This document shows, in pieces, positions 17,718 to 26,115 of a stretch of DNA of 64,000 bases. Below the pieces are notes generated by a model that saw only the letters and a program-made list of their open reading frames with translations, ran no database searches and was not told the DNA's origin. Source of the DNA: Bacteroidota bacterium (lineage in GTDB: Bacteria > Bacteroidota > Bacteroidia > B-17B0 > Aurantibacillaceae); assembly GCA_030692515.1 (NCBI GenBank), contig JAUXZS010000020.1, positions 62,001 through 126,000 of the forward strand, given 5' to 3'. Position numbers and translations under genes: made by a program. Numbering within the stretch: position 1 is the stretch's first letter; each line of letters opens with the position of its first letter.

Positions 17718-18911
17718 ATGAAAAAAACCATTATCTCTACTTTGATATTACTTAGTTTTTCAACTTTTAGTCAAACTAAGCAAATTGTATTTGAAACTTG
17801 TAATTTTGAATCTGTTTTGAAAAAGGCTCAAAAAGAAAATAAGCTTGTATTTATTGATGCTTTTACTACCTGGTGCGGGCCTTGCAAAAAAATGTCGAAA
17901 GAAATATTTACAAATGATTCGGTAGCTAATTTTTTTAATCAAAAATTCATTAATTATAAATTTGATATGGAAAAAGGCGAAGGAATTGAATTCGCTAAAA
18001 AATATCAAGTACAATGTTACCCCAACTTACTAGTCTTAGATAGCAAAGGTAATATTATGCACAGAGGCGCTGGCTATATGAAGGCTGAAGATTTTATTGT
18101 TTTTGCGAAGACGAGTTTCTCGAGTGATGAAAATTTTATTTCTAAAAAAAACTATTTTGAAAACACTAATCTCACTCAAAAAACACTTTTAGATTATATT
18201 TCTTTAATGGAAGGTGCTTGCTTAAATCCTTCTGAAATTGTTGCAAAATATCTTAAATCGGTGAAAGAAGAAGAGCTATCAAACGAAACTAACTGGTCTT
18301 TGATAAGAGACAATATCACTGACCTTAATTCGAGAGAAATAAAATATTTAATTAAAAATCACCGAGAATTTGAATTAAAATATAATGTTCAAGTTGAAGA
18401 TAAAATTTCAAATTTAGGATTAATGAATTTTTCAGATTATTTAAAAGCAAAAGAATTAGATAAAAGAGCATTTGAAAAATCTAAGCAAGACTTTTTAAAA
18501 TTAAACTGGCCTTATAGTGAAAGAATAATTTTTGAAACCGAACTGCGTTTAAATAAACGTTTTAATAAACCAGGTTATTTTGAAATGGCATCAAAACCAG
18601 AATTCATTACTTATAATACAAAAAACGCAAACGCTCTAAACTCTATGGCTTGGACTTTTTATGAAGAGGTTACAGACAAAAAACAATTGGAGGCTGCATG
18701 TAAAATGGCTAAACATGCTTGTGAGCTAGAGAATACTTATGCGAATTTAGATACTTATGCTGCCGTATTATTTAAAGTAGGAAATTATAAAGATGCGGAA
18801 ATTCAAGCAGAAAAAGCGATTGAAAGAGCAAAAATACATTCAACCAGTTCGGACGATTACAAAGAAACAACTGATTTACTAAAAAAAATAAAGGCAAAAC
18901 TAAAGGGTTAA
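17718..18911 (+). CDS. Exported thioredoxin-fold protein with C-terminal helical repeats
   Basis: The 397-residue protein has a signal peptide (MKKTIISTLILLSFSTFSQ). A thioredoxin domain spans residues about 22-130 with the redox motif TTWCGPCKK (C53, C56) and the cis-proline strand QCYPNLLVL. The C-terminal 250 residues are helical and end in TPR-like repeats (ALNSMAWTFYEE, NLDTYAAVLFKVGNYKDAE). It probably acts on disulfides in the periplasm; no partner is known. A TAATTTTG element at 17649-17656 could drive it with a leader near 57 bases. It converges on rsmE. Confidence 0.85.
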   Translation: MKKTIISTLILLSFSTFSQTKQIVFETCNFESVLKKAQKENKLVFIDAFTTWCGPCKKMSKEIFTNDSVANFFNQKFINYKFDMEKGEGIEFAKKYQVQCYPNLLVLDSKGNIMHRGAGYMKAEDFIVFAKTSFSSDENFISKKNYFENTNLTQKTLLDYISLMEGACLNPSEIVAKYLKSVKEEELSNETNWSLIRDNITDLNSREIKYLIKNHREFELKYNVQVEDKISNLGLMNFSDYLKAKELDKRAFEKSKQDFLKLNWPYSERIIFETELRLNKRFNKPGYFEMASKPEFITYNTKNANALNSMAWTFYEEVTDKKQLEAACKMAKHACELENTYANLDTYAAVLFKVGNYKDAEIQAEKAIERAKIHSTSSDDYKETTDLLKKIKAKLKG

Positions 18912-18918
18912 ATAGGAT

Positions 18919-19614
18919 TTAACTTAAAAGAGACGCTGCCTGACAAACAAACAGCCCGGCCGTTTCTGTCCTTAAACGATTTTCGCTAATACTAAGCGCT
19001 TTAAAATTATTTTTTAAGGCCAAATCCACTTCTTCTTTTGAGAAATCACCTTCGGGACCAATTAAAATTAAAGTAGACTTATTTTTAAAATCTAAATCTT
19101 TTATATTTTCTTTTTCAGTGTTATAACAATGAGCAATAAAATTTTGCTCGCCTTTATGAGAAACTATAATTTCCTTAAAAGACAAAAGACCATTTATTTT
19201 TGGTAAATAAGCTTGCAAACTTTGTTTGACTGCGCTTTCAATAATTTTTGTAATTCTATCAATTTTAATAACTGTTCTTTCAGAATTCTGACAAGAAATA
19301 AAACTAATTTCATCAATCCCAATTTCAACCGCTTTTTCAATCATCCACTCTATTCTATCAATTTGTTTTGTAGGCGCAATTGCTAAATGCAAATAATAAT
19401 TTCTTTTAGCTTGTAATATTGGTCCGGATATTATTTTAGCAGTGCACTTTTTATCAGAAACTATCTCTAAAATTCCTTGATAAAAATTACCAACACCATC
19501 AATCAATTGAATTTCATCTCCGGCTTTTTTGCGTAGTACTTTTGCACAATGCCAGCTTTCTTCACTAGTAAGAATTCCAATTTGATCATTAACAGAAGCA
19601 ATAAAAACATTCAT
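18919..19614 (-). CDS. rsmE: 16S rRNA (uracil-1498-N3) methyltransferase
   Basis: The 231-residue SPOUT enzyme has an N-terminal PUA-like part (ESWHCAKVLRKKAGDEI) and the C-terminal trefoil knot with LIGPEGDFSKEE and LSISENRLRTETAGL, which bind S-adenosylmethionine. It methylates U1498 of 16S rRNA in the assembled small subunit. Its length is slightly below the usual 240-250. It is divergent from the secreted protein gene at 19696. Confidence 0.93.
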   Translation of the reverse strand: MNVFIASVNDQIGILTSEESWHCAKVLRKKAGDEIQLIDGVGNFYQGILEIVSDKKCTAKIISGPILQAKRNYYLHLAIAPTKQIDRIEWMIEKAVEIGIDEISFISCQNSERTVIKIDRITKIIESAVKQSLQAYLPKINGLLSFKEIIVSHKGEQNFIAHCYNTEKENIKDLDFKNKSTLILIGPEGDFSKEEVDLALKNNFKALSISENRLRTETAGLFVCQAASLLS

Positions 19615-19664
19615 TTCATAAAAATAAGTAAATAAGTTTTAACAGTTAGAAAAGTATATTTTTT

Positions 19665-19672
19665 TATCTTTG
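19665..19672 (+). promoter_or_regulatory. Putative -7 promoter element of the glycine-rich T9SS cargo gene
   Basis: TATCTTTG lies 23 bases before the ATG at 19696. No good -33 element is seen. Confidence 0.42.
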
Positions 19673-19695
19673 TTTAAAATACAAAAAAAATAATT

Positions 19696-21576
19696 ATGAT
19701 AAAAAAATTACAAAAAATCAAAAGGTATCTTGCTTCAGGAGTTTTTTCTGTTGTAGCAGTTACTTCTGTTAATGCACAATGCTTAGGCATTACTTGTCCT
19801 GGAAACATGACGGTATCTGCCCCTACAAGTTCATGTGGTGCAATGGTAAATTATTCTTTACCGGTTTATAATAATGCATGTTCTACCCAAACATTTAATT
19901 TTACTGGCGTAATGCAAACCTATACTGTACCAGTTGGTGTAACAAGTTTAACAATTACTGCAATGGGTGCTCAAGGTGCAAATCAAACTCCAGGTGGTAC
20001 TGGTGGTTTAGGAGCTTCTGCTCAAGGAGTTCTTTCCGTTAGTGCTGGACAAGTTTTAAATATTTTTGTTGGAGGTCAGAATGGTTATAATGGTGGTGCA
20101 CTTGGTGGCGTAAATGGTAATACAGTTTTTTCTGCTCCGTCAACTGGCACTGCCGGAAATGGTGGAGGAGCCACCGACATTAGAATTGGTGGGGTAGCAT
20201 TAGCTAATAGAGTTTTTGTTGCTGGCGGCGGTGGCGGTGCAGCACACAACGGTGTTTGGCCTAGTTGTCAAACTGCTGGTCCTGCTGGTAATGGTGGAAG
20301 TGGCGGTGGTCTTACTGGAGGCAATGGAAGTGGTGGTTCATCTACTGCTTGTAATTGCACTGGTGGCGGCGGAAATGGTGGTTTCGGTGGAACACAATCT
20401 GCAGGTGGTGCAACTTCAACGTATAATAGCGGTGGCTGTTTACAAACTTGGGGTCCAGGAAATGCAGGCACATTAGGAATAGGTGGAGCAGGCTCTACTG
20501 TTTTTCATAATGGCTCAGGCGGTTGCGGCGGCGGCGGCGGCGGTTATTATGGTGGTGGTTCCGGAGCAAATGGTTCTGACACAACACCCGGTGGTGGTGG
20601 TGGTGGTGGTTCATCTTTTGTAGGAACTGCAACAAGTACCATTTTAACTGCCGGTACAAATACCGGTAATGGCAAAGTTATTATTACGTCTCCAAGTGTT
20701 GCAACAAATACCTTAACGCAAATTGCAGGATTAGCAAGTGGTTCTACTTTTTCAATTGGAACTAATGTTCAAACTTTTTCTGTTACTGATGGCGCTAATT
20801 CAAACACTTGTTCTTTTTCTGTTACTGTAATTGATGCAATAACACCCACAATTACTTGCCCAGGAAATGTTAATCAATGTACAGCTTTAGTTTCTTCTAT
20901 TGCTCCTGTATCAGTTTTAGACAATTGTCCTTCTCCTAATGTTACTTACGCTTTATCGGGAGCTACAACAGGTACTGGAACAACAAATGCAAGTGGTACT
21001 TTTAGTACCGGTGTTACTAACGTTACTTATACAGCTATGGATGCTTCTGGCAATTCAGGAACTTGTTCGTTTAGTGTTAATATTACTGTTGGACCAACAG
21101 TTACTGCTACTTCAAATGCGAGTTTAATTTGTGTTGGACAAACTGCAACTTTAACTGCTAGCGGCGCTAATACTTATACTTGGAATACTGCTGCAACTTC
21201 TACTGTTATTGCAGTTTCACCTACAGTTACAACTTCATATACAGTTACTGGTTCTAATGGCGGTACTTGTACTGTTGCTTATGTTATTACACAATCCGTT
21301 TCAGCTTGTACAGGAATTAATGGTGTTGTTATAAATAATCCTGCAATTGAAGTTTTTCCAAATCCTAACAATGGCGAATTTAATGTAAACTTAAATTCAG
21401 TTTCTGAAAATACGTTTATTGAAGTCTATAATTCAATAGGACAGTTAATTACTAAAGAAAAAACAACTCGTTTAAATAATTCTCTGAATTTAAAAAACGA
21501 AGCAAATGGTATTTATATTATTAAAATTATTGAAAATGGAGAGCTGATTCAAAAAAGCAACTTTATAAAACAATAA
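19696..21576 (+). CDS. Glycine-rich secreted protein with HYR domain and Por-type T9SS tail
   Basis: The 626-residue protein starts with a signal peptide ending VNAQ. A jelly-roll-like opening (FNFTGVMQTYTVPVGVTSL) leads into a glycine-rich region, residues about 90-320, with dense GGGG runs as in ALK/LTK-type Gly-rich domains. An HYR-like domain (ITCPGNVNQCTALV, ASGNSGTCSFSV) and a second short Ig-like module follow. The last about 75 residues are a type A T9SS sorting tail: IEVFPNPNNGEFNV, NSIGQLI, LKNEANGIYIIKI. It should be exported and anchored at the surface. The protein at 39538-41352 is a paralogue. Runs of GGT codons make the gene locally repetitive. Confidence 0.9.
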   Translation: MIKKLQKIKRYLASGVFSVVAVTSVNAQCLGITCPGNMTVSAPTSSCGAMVNYSLPVYNNACSTQTFNFTGVMQTYTVPVGVTSLTITAMGAQGANQTPGGTGGLGASAQGVLSVSAGQVLNIFVGGQNGYNGGALGGVNGNTVFSAPSTGTAGNGGGATDIRIGGVALANRVFVAGGGGGAAHNGVWPSCQTAGPAGNGGSGGGLTGGNGSGGSSTACNCTGGGGNGGFGGTQSAGGATSTYNSGGCLQTWGPGNAGTLGIGGAGSTVFHNGSGGCGGGGGGYYGGGSGANGSDTTPGGGGGGGSSFVGTATSTILTAGTNTGNGKVIITSPSVATNTLTQIAGLASGSTFSIGTNVQTFSVTDGANSNTCSFSVTVIDAITPTITCPGNVNQCTALVSSIAPVSVLDNCPSPNVTYALSGATTGTGTTNASGTFSTGVTNVTYTAMDASGNSGTCSFSVNITVGPTVTATSNASLICVGQTATLTASGANTYTWNTAATSTVIAVSPTVTTSYTVTGSNGGTCTVAYVITQSVSACTGINGVVINNPAIEVFPNPNNGEFNVNLNSVSENTFIEVYNSIGQLITKEKTTRLNNSLNLKNEANGIYIIKIIENGELIQKSNFIKQ

Positions 21577-21600
21577 CAGCTTAATTTTACTTCTTTCTTA

Positions 21601-21632
21601 AAACCCATCTCATATAAGAGATGGGTTTTTTT
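21601..21632 (+). terminator. Rho-independent terminator after the glycine-rich cargo gene
   Basis: An 11-base stem AAACCCATCTC / GAGATGGGTTT with loop ATATAA is followed by seven T in total. Only three bases separate its T-run from the next promoter core. Confidence 0.92.
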
Positions 21633-21635
21633 ATT

Positions 21636-21643
21636 TACCTTTA
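21636..21643 (+). promoter_or_regulatory. Putative -7 element of acpH, leaderless arrangement
   Basis: TACCTTTA is followed by GTAT and the GTG start of acpH. The last base deviates from the consensus G. Confidence 0.4.
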
Positions 21644-21647
21644 GTAT

Positions 21648-22217
21648 GTGAATTATTTAGCACATGCTTTTTTATCGAATAATGACGATAACCTTTTAAT
21701 AGGTAATTTTATTGCCGATCATTTACGCGGCAATAATTTTAAAAATTATCCAACTGAAATAATAAATGGTATTTATCTACATCGTAAAATTGATTCTTTT
21801 ACTGATAATCATTTAAGCTTTAAAGCAAGTAAACGCTTATTTTACGGCAATTATGAAAGATATAGTGGCATTTTAATAGATATTTATTTTGATTACTTTT
21901 TAGCTAAAAAATTTACCAAGTATTCTAATACTTCATTAAAAGAATTTTGTGAAATAGTTTACACTACTTACTCAAATAACCAACATTATTTACCCCAAAG
22001 TAGTTCTAGATTTTTAGAATATGTGATAAAAAACAATATCTATTCTGCCTATTCATCCTTAGAAGGAATTGAAAAAGTTTTGTTTCATTTATCGCATAGA
22101 ATACAACATGGCGTTATGCTAAATGAATCAATAAGTATTTTTAGGGAAAATGAATTAGCCTTAGAATCAAATTTTGATTTATTGTTTAGCGACGCCGTAA
22201 ACGAATTTATTAAGTAA
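21648..22217 (+). CDS. acpH: Acyl-carrier-protein phosphodiesterase
   Basis: The 189-residue protein matches the AcpH family, which removes 4'-phosphopantetheine from holo-ACP: MNYLAHAFLSNN at the start, LIGNFIADHLRG, INGIYLHRKIDSFTDNH and GILIDIYFDYFLAKKF, with conserved His and Asp residues of an HD-like fold. The start codon is GTG; an ATG two bases upstream is out of frame and stops at once. The gene abuts the convergent cbpM stop with no spacer. Confidence 0.9.
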   Translation: MNYLAHAFLSNNDDNLLIGNFIADHLRGNNFKNYPTEIINGIYLHRKIDSFTDNHLSFKASKRLFYGNYERYSGILIDIYFDYFLAKKFTKYSNTSLKEFCEIVYTTYSNNQHYLPQSSSRFLEYVIKNNIYSAYSSLEGIEKVLFHLSHRIQHGVMLNESISIFRENELALESNFDLLFSDAVNEFIK

Positions 22218-22514
22218 TTATTCGCTTTCGAAAAAGTTTATTTTATTTTTTAAGAACTTTACTTCTTCTTGTAATGAATTTACTTTTTGTAATAAATGAG
22301 ATATAGCTTCAATTCCCTCGGCATTAATATCTAAATCGTAATGCAATCGAATCATTTTTTCTAGTTCGTTTATTTTTTCTTTTTCAATATAACTTACCTC
22401 TTCATGAATAACGAAAGTTAACAAACCAAGTTCATTCAATGAATTAATAAAGGTAATATCAATTTTATGTATCTCACAAAATTGGTTTGCCGGGATATAA
22501 TTTTCAATTTCCAT
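22218..22514 (-). CDS. cbpM: CbpM-like chaperone modulator (MerR-like)
   Basis: The 98-residue protein has a MerR-like winged-helix N-terminus (ENYIPANQFCEIHKIDITFINSL) and a C-terminal coiled coil (LLQKVNSLQEEVKFLKNKINFF). CbpM proteins bind the J domain of CbpA-type co-chaperones and inhibit them. The order supports this: the start codon overlaps the stop of the dnaJ/cbpA-like gene by one base (TAATG), so the two are translationally coupled. Confidence 0.85.
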   Translation of the reverse strand: MEIENYIPANQFCEIHKIDITFINSLNELGLLTFVIHEEVSYIEKEKINELEKMIRLHYDLDINAEGIEAISHLLQKVNSLQEEVKFLKNKINFFESE

Positions 22515-23413
22515 TATTTCTTTAGTTTTGCTAATTCTTGAAACAATTCTTTTTCTTTATCACTTAAGTTAGTAGGTATTTTAATTTTATACGTAACATA
22601 TAAATCACCAAACTCGCCTTCTTTTTTATAAACTGGAAATCCCTTTCCTTTTAATTTTACTTTAGTGCCATTTTGAGTTTCGGGCTTCACCGGTAATTTA
22701 ACTTTACCATCAAACGTATCAATTGTAATTTCTCCTCCTAAAACAGCGGAATAAATATCTAAATCAACATCACAATAAAGATTATTACCTTCTCTTTTAA
22801 AGTTGGTGTTATTTGAAATAGAAAAGGTAATATACAAATCTCCATTTGGTCCACCATTTACACCTTCGCCACCATGATTTGGTATTTTTATTACCTGCCC
22901 ATTTTCAACTCCTGCCGGAATAGTTAAACGAATACTTTTTCCATTTACAGTTAATGTTTGTTTATGAGTAGTATAAACATCCCTCAAGTCTAAATGTAAT
23001 TCGGCATTAAAATCCTGCCCTCTGTATTTTACTGCTCCTCCACCCCCTCTTCTACCCTGCCCGCCAAACATGGATTCAAAAAAATCAGAATAATCATCCT
23101 CAGAAAAATTTGCTCCGCCGCCCTGATGTGAACTAAAACCTCCACCGCTTTGAGATCTTTGCTGACCAGCTTTTTCAAACTCATCTGCATGCTTCCAATC
23201 CTTACCGTACTTATCAAATTTCTTTCTTTTTTCGGGATCACTTAATACTTCATTGGCTTCATTAATTTGTTGAAACTTTTTGTTAGCATTAACATCGTTT
23301 GGATTTAAATCAGGATGATATTTACGTGCTAATTTACGATAAGCCTTTTTTATATCCGCTTCAGAGGCATTTTTGTTTAATTCAAGTATTTTATAATAAT
23401 CTATAAATTCCAT
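22514..23413 (-). CDS. cbpA: CbpA-type DnaJ co-chaperone
   Basis: The 299-residue protein has an N-terminal J domain with the essential HPD at residues 33-35 and a Gly/Ser/Gln-rich linker (about 83-130). Two C-terminal beta domains follow, with IRLTIPAGVENGQVIKI and the KLPVKPETQNGTKVKLKGKG strand. There is no Cys-rich zinc domain, which distinguishes CbpA from DnaJ. It stimulates Hsp70 ATPase activity in the cytoplasm. Partner cbpM overlaps its end and hemJ lies five bases upstream, so the three form an operon. Confidence 0.92.
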   Translation of the reverse strand: MEFIDYYKILELNKNASEADIKKAYRKLARKYHPDLNPNDVNANKKFQQINEANEVLSDPEKRKKFDKYGKDWKHADEFEKAGQQRSQSGGGFSSHQGGGANFSEDDYSDFFESMFGGQGRRGGGGAVKYRGQDFNAELHLDLRDVYTTHKQTLTVNGKSIRLTIPAGVENGQVIKIPNHGGEGVNGGPNGDLYITFSISNNTNFKREGNNLYCDVDLDIYSAVLGGEITIDTFDGKVKLPVKPETQNGTKVKLKGKGFPVYKKEGEFGDLYVTYKIKIPTNLSDKEKELFQELAKLKK

Positions 23414-23418
23414 TTAGT

Positions 23419-24006
23419 TTATTTTTTTATTTCATTACTTGTATTGTTTTCAGATGTTTTCAGAGTTTCATTTTTTGTTCTAACTCTTTTATAAATTGTA
23501 ACGCTTAGCATTAATATTACGGCAAAAGCAATTAAACCTAAAATACCCCACAATAAACCTGATGTAGATTTTACAACAACTAAAAAAACTATACCTACCA
23601 AAAAAACAGTAGCAAGCTCATTAAACATTCGCAATTTAAATGAACTAAGTTTAAACAATCCATTATTTTGTGAATTTAAAATACTTTGACAGCCGATATG
23701 ATAAGCGGTTAATAAACCAACCGCAATTAATTTTAACCACATCCATGGCTGAGATAAATAATAAGTCATATTTGAAAATATCATCCAAAAACCAAAAATA
23801 TAAGTTCCAATCATCGAAGGCCAGCCAATAATATACCACAGCTTTTTTTGCATGATAAGCAATTGTTGCGTTAGTATAGGCCGAGCAATATCATCCTTAC
23901 CTTGTGCCTCGTTGCAATAGATAAATAATCTAACTATATAAAATAAAGCTGCAAACCAACAAATTACAAATATTATATGAAGAGCTTTAACGTATGAAAT
24001 ATCCAT
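23419..24006 (-). CDS. hemJ: Protoporphyrinogen oxidase HemJ
   Basis: The 195-residue membrane protein begins MDISYVKALHIIFVICWFAALFY, with the family His in KALHI. It has about five membrane helices, WLKLIAVGLLTAYHI and the FKLRMFNELATV segment with conserved Arg and Glu. HemJ oxidises protoporphyrinogen IX to protoporphyrin IX in haem synthesis. The Lys/Glu-rich C-terminal tail is an extension. The start lies four bases after a TATTTTTG core, predicting a leaderless mRNA covering hemJ-cbpA-cbpM. Confidence 0.87.
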   Translation of the reverse strand: MDISYVKALHIIFVICWFAALFYIVRLFIYCNEAQGKDDIARPILTQQLLIMQKKLWYIIGWPSMIGTYIFGFWMIFSNMTYYLSQPWMWLKLIAVGLLTAYHIGCQSILNSQNNGLFKLSSFKLRMFNELATVFLVGIVFLVVVKSTSGLLWGILGLIAFAVILMLSVTIYKRVRTKNETLKTSENNTSNEIKK

Positions 24007-24010
24007 AATA

Positions 24011-24018
24011 CAAAAATA
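24011..24018 (-). promoter_or_regulatory. Putative -7 element of hemJ, leaderless arrangement
   Basis: TATTTTTG on the minus strand is followed by TATT and the hemJ ATG. No -33 TTG is apparent. Confidence 0.5.
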
Positions 24019-24075
24019 AAGTATTATGACTAATTTTACACCAGTTTTATTAACTTAAATAAAACTAATGTAAAT

Positions 24076-24591
24076 ATGAAATCAAAAACGCCCTCACAAT
24101 CAGTTACAATAAACACAGAAGTTGTTTTACCAAATGATACAAATCACGTTGGAAATTTATTTGGAGGTAAATTATTACAATGGGTTGATATAACAGCAGC
24201 AATTGCCGCGCAAAGGCATTGCGGAAGAGTTGTAGTTACCGCAGCAATTAACCATGTTTCGTTCGAGAATCCAATAAGCCAAAATAGTATTGTAACGCTA
24301 GAAGCAAAAGTGAGCAGAGCTTTTACAAGTAGCATGGAGATTTTTGTGGATGTTTTTGTAGAAAATCCAGTAACTGGAGTTAAAACTAAATGCAACGAAG
24401 CAATATTAACTTTTGTTGCTATTGATCAAAATGGCTCGCCCTTGCCTGTACCTGCTTTAGTTCCTGAAACAGAAATAGAACAAAAACGATTTGACAGTGC
24501 GTTAAGAAGAAGACAACTTTCTTTAATACTTGGTGGAAGAATGAAGCCAGAAGAAGCAACCGAATTAAGGGCGCTGTTTATGAAGGATTAA
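24076..24591 (+). CDS. Acyl-CoA thioesterase, hotdog fold (YciA/BACH type)
   Basis: The 171-residue protein has a single hotdog domain with LPNDTNHVGNLFGGKLLQWVD (the Asn/Asp and Gly-Gly active-site region, residues about 18-38) and INHVSFENPI. A helical C-terminal extension (RFDSALRRRQLSLILGG) follows. Family members cleave medium to long acyl-CoAs in the cytoplasm. The gene is divergent from hemJ, and its stop touches the convergent ostA-like stop. Confidence 0.9.
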   Translation: MKSKTPSQSVTINTEVVLPNDTNHVGNLFGGKLLQWVDITAAIAAQRHCGRVVVTAAINHVSFENPISQNSIVTLEAKVSRAFTSSMEIFVDVFVENPVTGVKTKCNEAILTFVAIDQNGSPLPVPALVPETEIEQKRFDSALRRRQLSLILGGRMKPEEATELRALFMKD

Positions 24592-26115
24592 CTATTTTTT
24601 ATAATGTAATTCCTTTTTTGATTTTGGTCGCTTATCATATTGCCAATTAAAGCCTTTTAATTTAGCTTCTTCAGCATCAACATCTTTTATTGGAGTAATA
24701 ACTCCCTTTACATTAGGTTTTAATGTAACTCTATCTATATCTCCGTTTTTAAACCACATATTAATATCGGTGCAAGTTGTTTTATTTAAACCTGCTAGTT
24801 TATTTTTGTTTTTGACATAATACAACATTTCTGCATTTCCAAGAACAATAACTTTTCGTATGGTATCATTCTGAATAAATCCCTCAACACTTCGCCCTGA
24901 GAATTGATTAAATTTATTTATAGAATCAGCTTGTTGAATTAAAAAGGCATTGTTTTCTAACTTAAAACCGTTAATAGAATTTTTTCCTATGAACACTTTA
25001 ATTAATTTTGCTGTTGCTTGGGATTTTGTGCTCCACAAAACAGGACTCTTAAATAATTGCAGTAACGAATCTTTTGTGTTTAGCGATGCAGAATCTGCTC
25101 TGCCCTGCACATCACTTTTATAAATTTTTACATTATGGTAAGCATTCAAAAAATTATCAACCGAGTCCAAATCTCTATGATATAAAGTATCAGCGGCTAT
25201 AAATAGAGTGTCGTTATCAACTATTCTTGCGTAAATTGGATTTATTGTGATTAATGCTTCGGATTGTTTTTGTTTAAATTCTGCATAGCCTCCAAAAATA
25301 ATAGACTTTTGAGAAGTGTCAATTAAACGAACATTTCGATACGCTCTTCCTATTTGAGCGTTTCTATCATAAAATAAACTATCGCCGGTTAATTTTTGTT
25401 GCGATGTAACTAATAAAGCATTTACACTAAATTGTGCCTTTTCTTTATTGGTATCATACCAACCATTTTCGCAATAAATATAATCTGTTTTACTAAAAAT
25501 AATACTTGGTCCAAAAAAATAGGCGGTTTTTGAAATTGTATTATAGCGTAGCGTATCGGAATTCATTGTATACTTTGGGTTTGTAAGTACAACATCATAG
25601 TGAAATGCTAAATCTTTTGTTGCCGAATAATAGTGACCATTTTTGCTAGTTAACACATTTTCTTTATTGACAATTTTACCGCCATCATAATAATTTGCGA
25701 TTGAATTCCCTACATCAAAGGTTAATATATTTGTAGTAAGCACCATGTCTTTTTCTGTACAAGTAACGCTATTTTGAAGTGACGCTAATTTTGTTTTTCC
25801 ATCATACTGTAATTTCCCACCGGTTACTTTTATACTATCTCCTTTAGTAATAACAATATGTCCAGAGGCATCCATTCTGTTTTCCTTATCATATAACCAA
25901 GCCGTATCACAATTTAAAATAGCCCCATCATGCTCAAATACAGCGTTATTCGTTAATAGTTTGGCGTTACTTTTACTTTCATCATATGAGAGATTGCCAT
26001 GTAAAATTTTAATAAATTTTTGCTCTTTTACAGGAGGTTTAGCATCTACTTTCTTATTTGTTTGCGCTTGGTAAACAACAACTAAAAACATAAATATGTA
26101 AAAAAACTTATTCAA
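24592..26115 (-). CDS. OstA/LptA-like LPS transport protein
   Basis: The 507-residue protein has a signal peptide (FFYIFMFLVVVYQAQ) and long arrays of OstA/LptA beta-jelly strands (NLSYDESKSNAKLLTNNAV, GHIVITKGDSIKVTGGKLQYDG). Such proteins form the periplasmic bridge for LPS. The first codon is TTG, overlapping the stop of the upstream glycosyltransferase by eight bases (TTGAATAA). It is the last gene of the lptF/G-GT4-GT2-ostA operon, which agrees with an LPS transport role. It lacks the outer-membrane barrel of LptD. Confidence 0.88.
   Translation of the reverse strand: MNKFFYIFMFLVVVYQAQTNKKVDAKPPVKEQKFIKILHGNLSYDESKSNAKLLTNNAVFEHDGAILNCDTAWLYDKENRMDASGHIVITKGDSIKVTGGKLQYDGKTKLASLQNSVTCTEKDMVLTTNILTFDVGNSIANYYDGGKIVNKENVLTSKNGHYYSATKDLAFHYDVVLTNPKYTMNSDTLRYNTISKTAYFFGPSIIFSKTDYIYCENGWYDTNKEKAQFSVNALLVTSQQKLTGDSLFYDRNAQIGRAYRNVRLIDTSQKSIIFGGYAEFKQKQSEALITINPIYARIVDNDTLFIAADTLYHRDLDSVDNFLNAYHNVKIYKSDVQGRADSASLNTKDSLLQLFKSPVLWSTKSQATAKLIKVFIGKNSINGFKLENNAFLIQQADSINKFNQFSGRSVEGFIQNDTIRKVIVLGNAEMLYYVKNKNKLAGLNKTTCTDINMWFKNGDIDRVTLKPNVKGVITPIKDVDAEEAKLKGFNWQYDKRPKSKKELHYKK

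Noticed and set aside
20216-20476. Val/Leu-rich ORFs on the plus strand and a Pro-rich ORF on the minus strand in the glycine-rich gene
   Set aside because: They are frame shadows of GGT/GGC repeats, with extreme composition and no signal. The same applies to 40583-40947.
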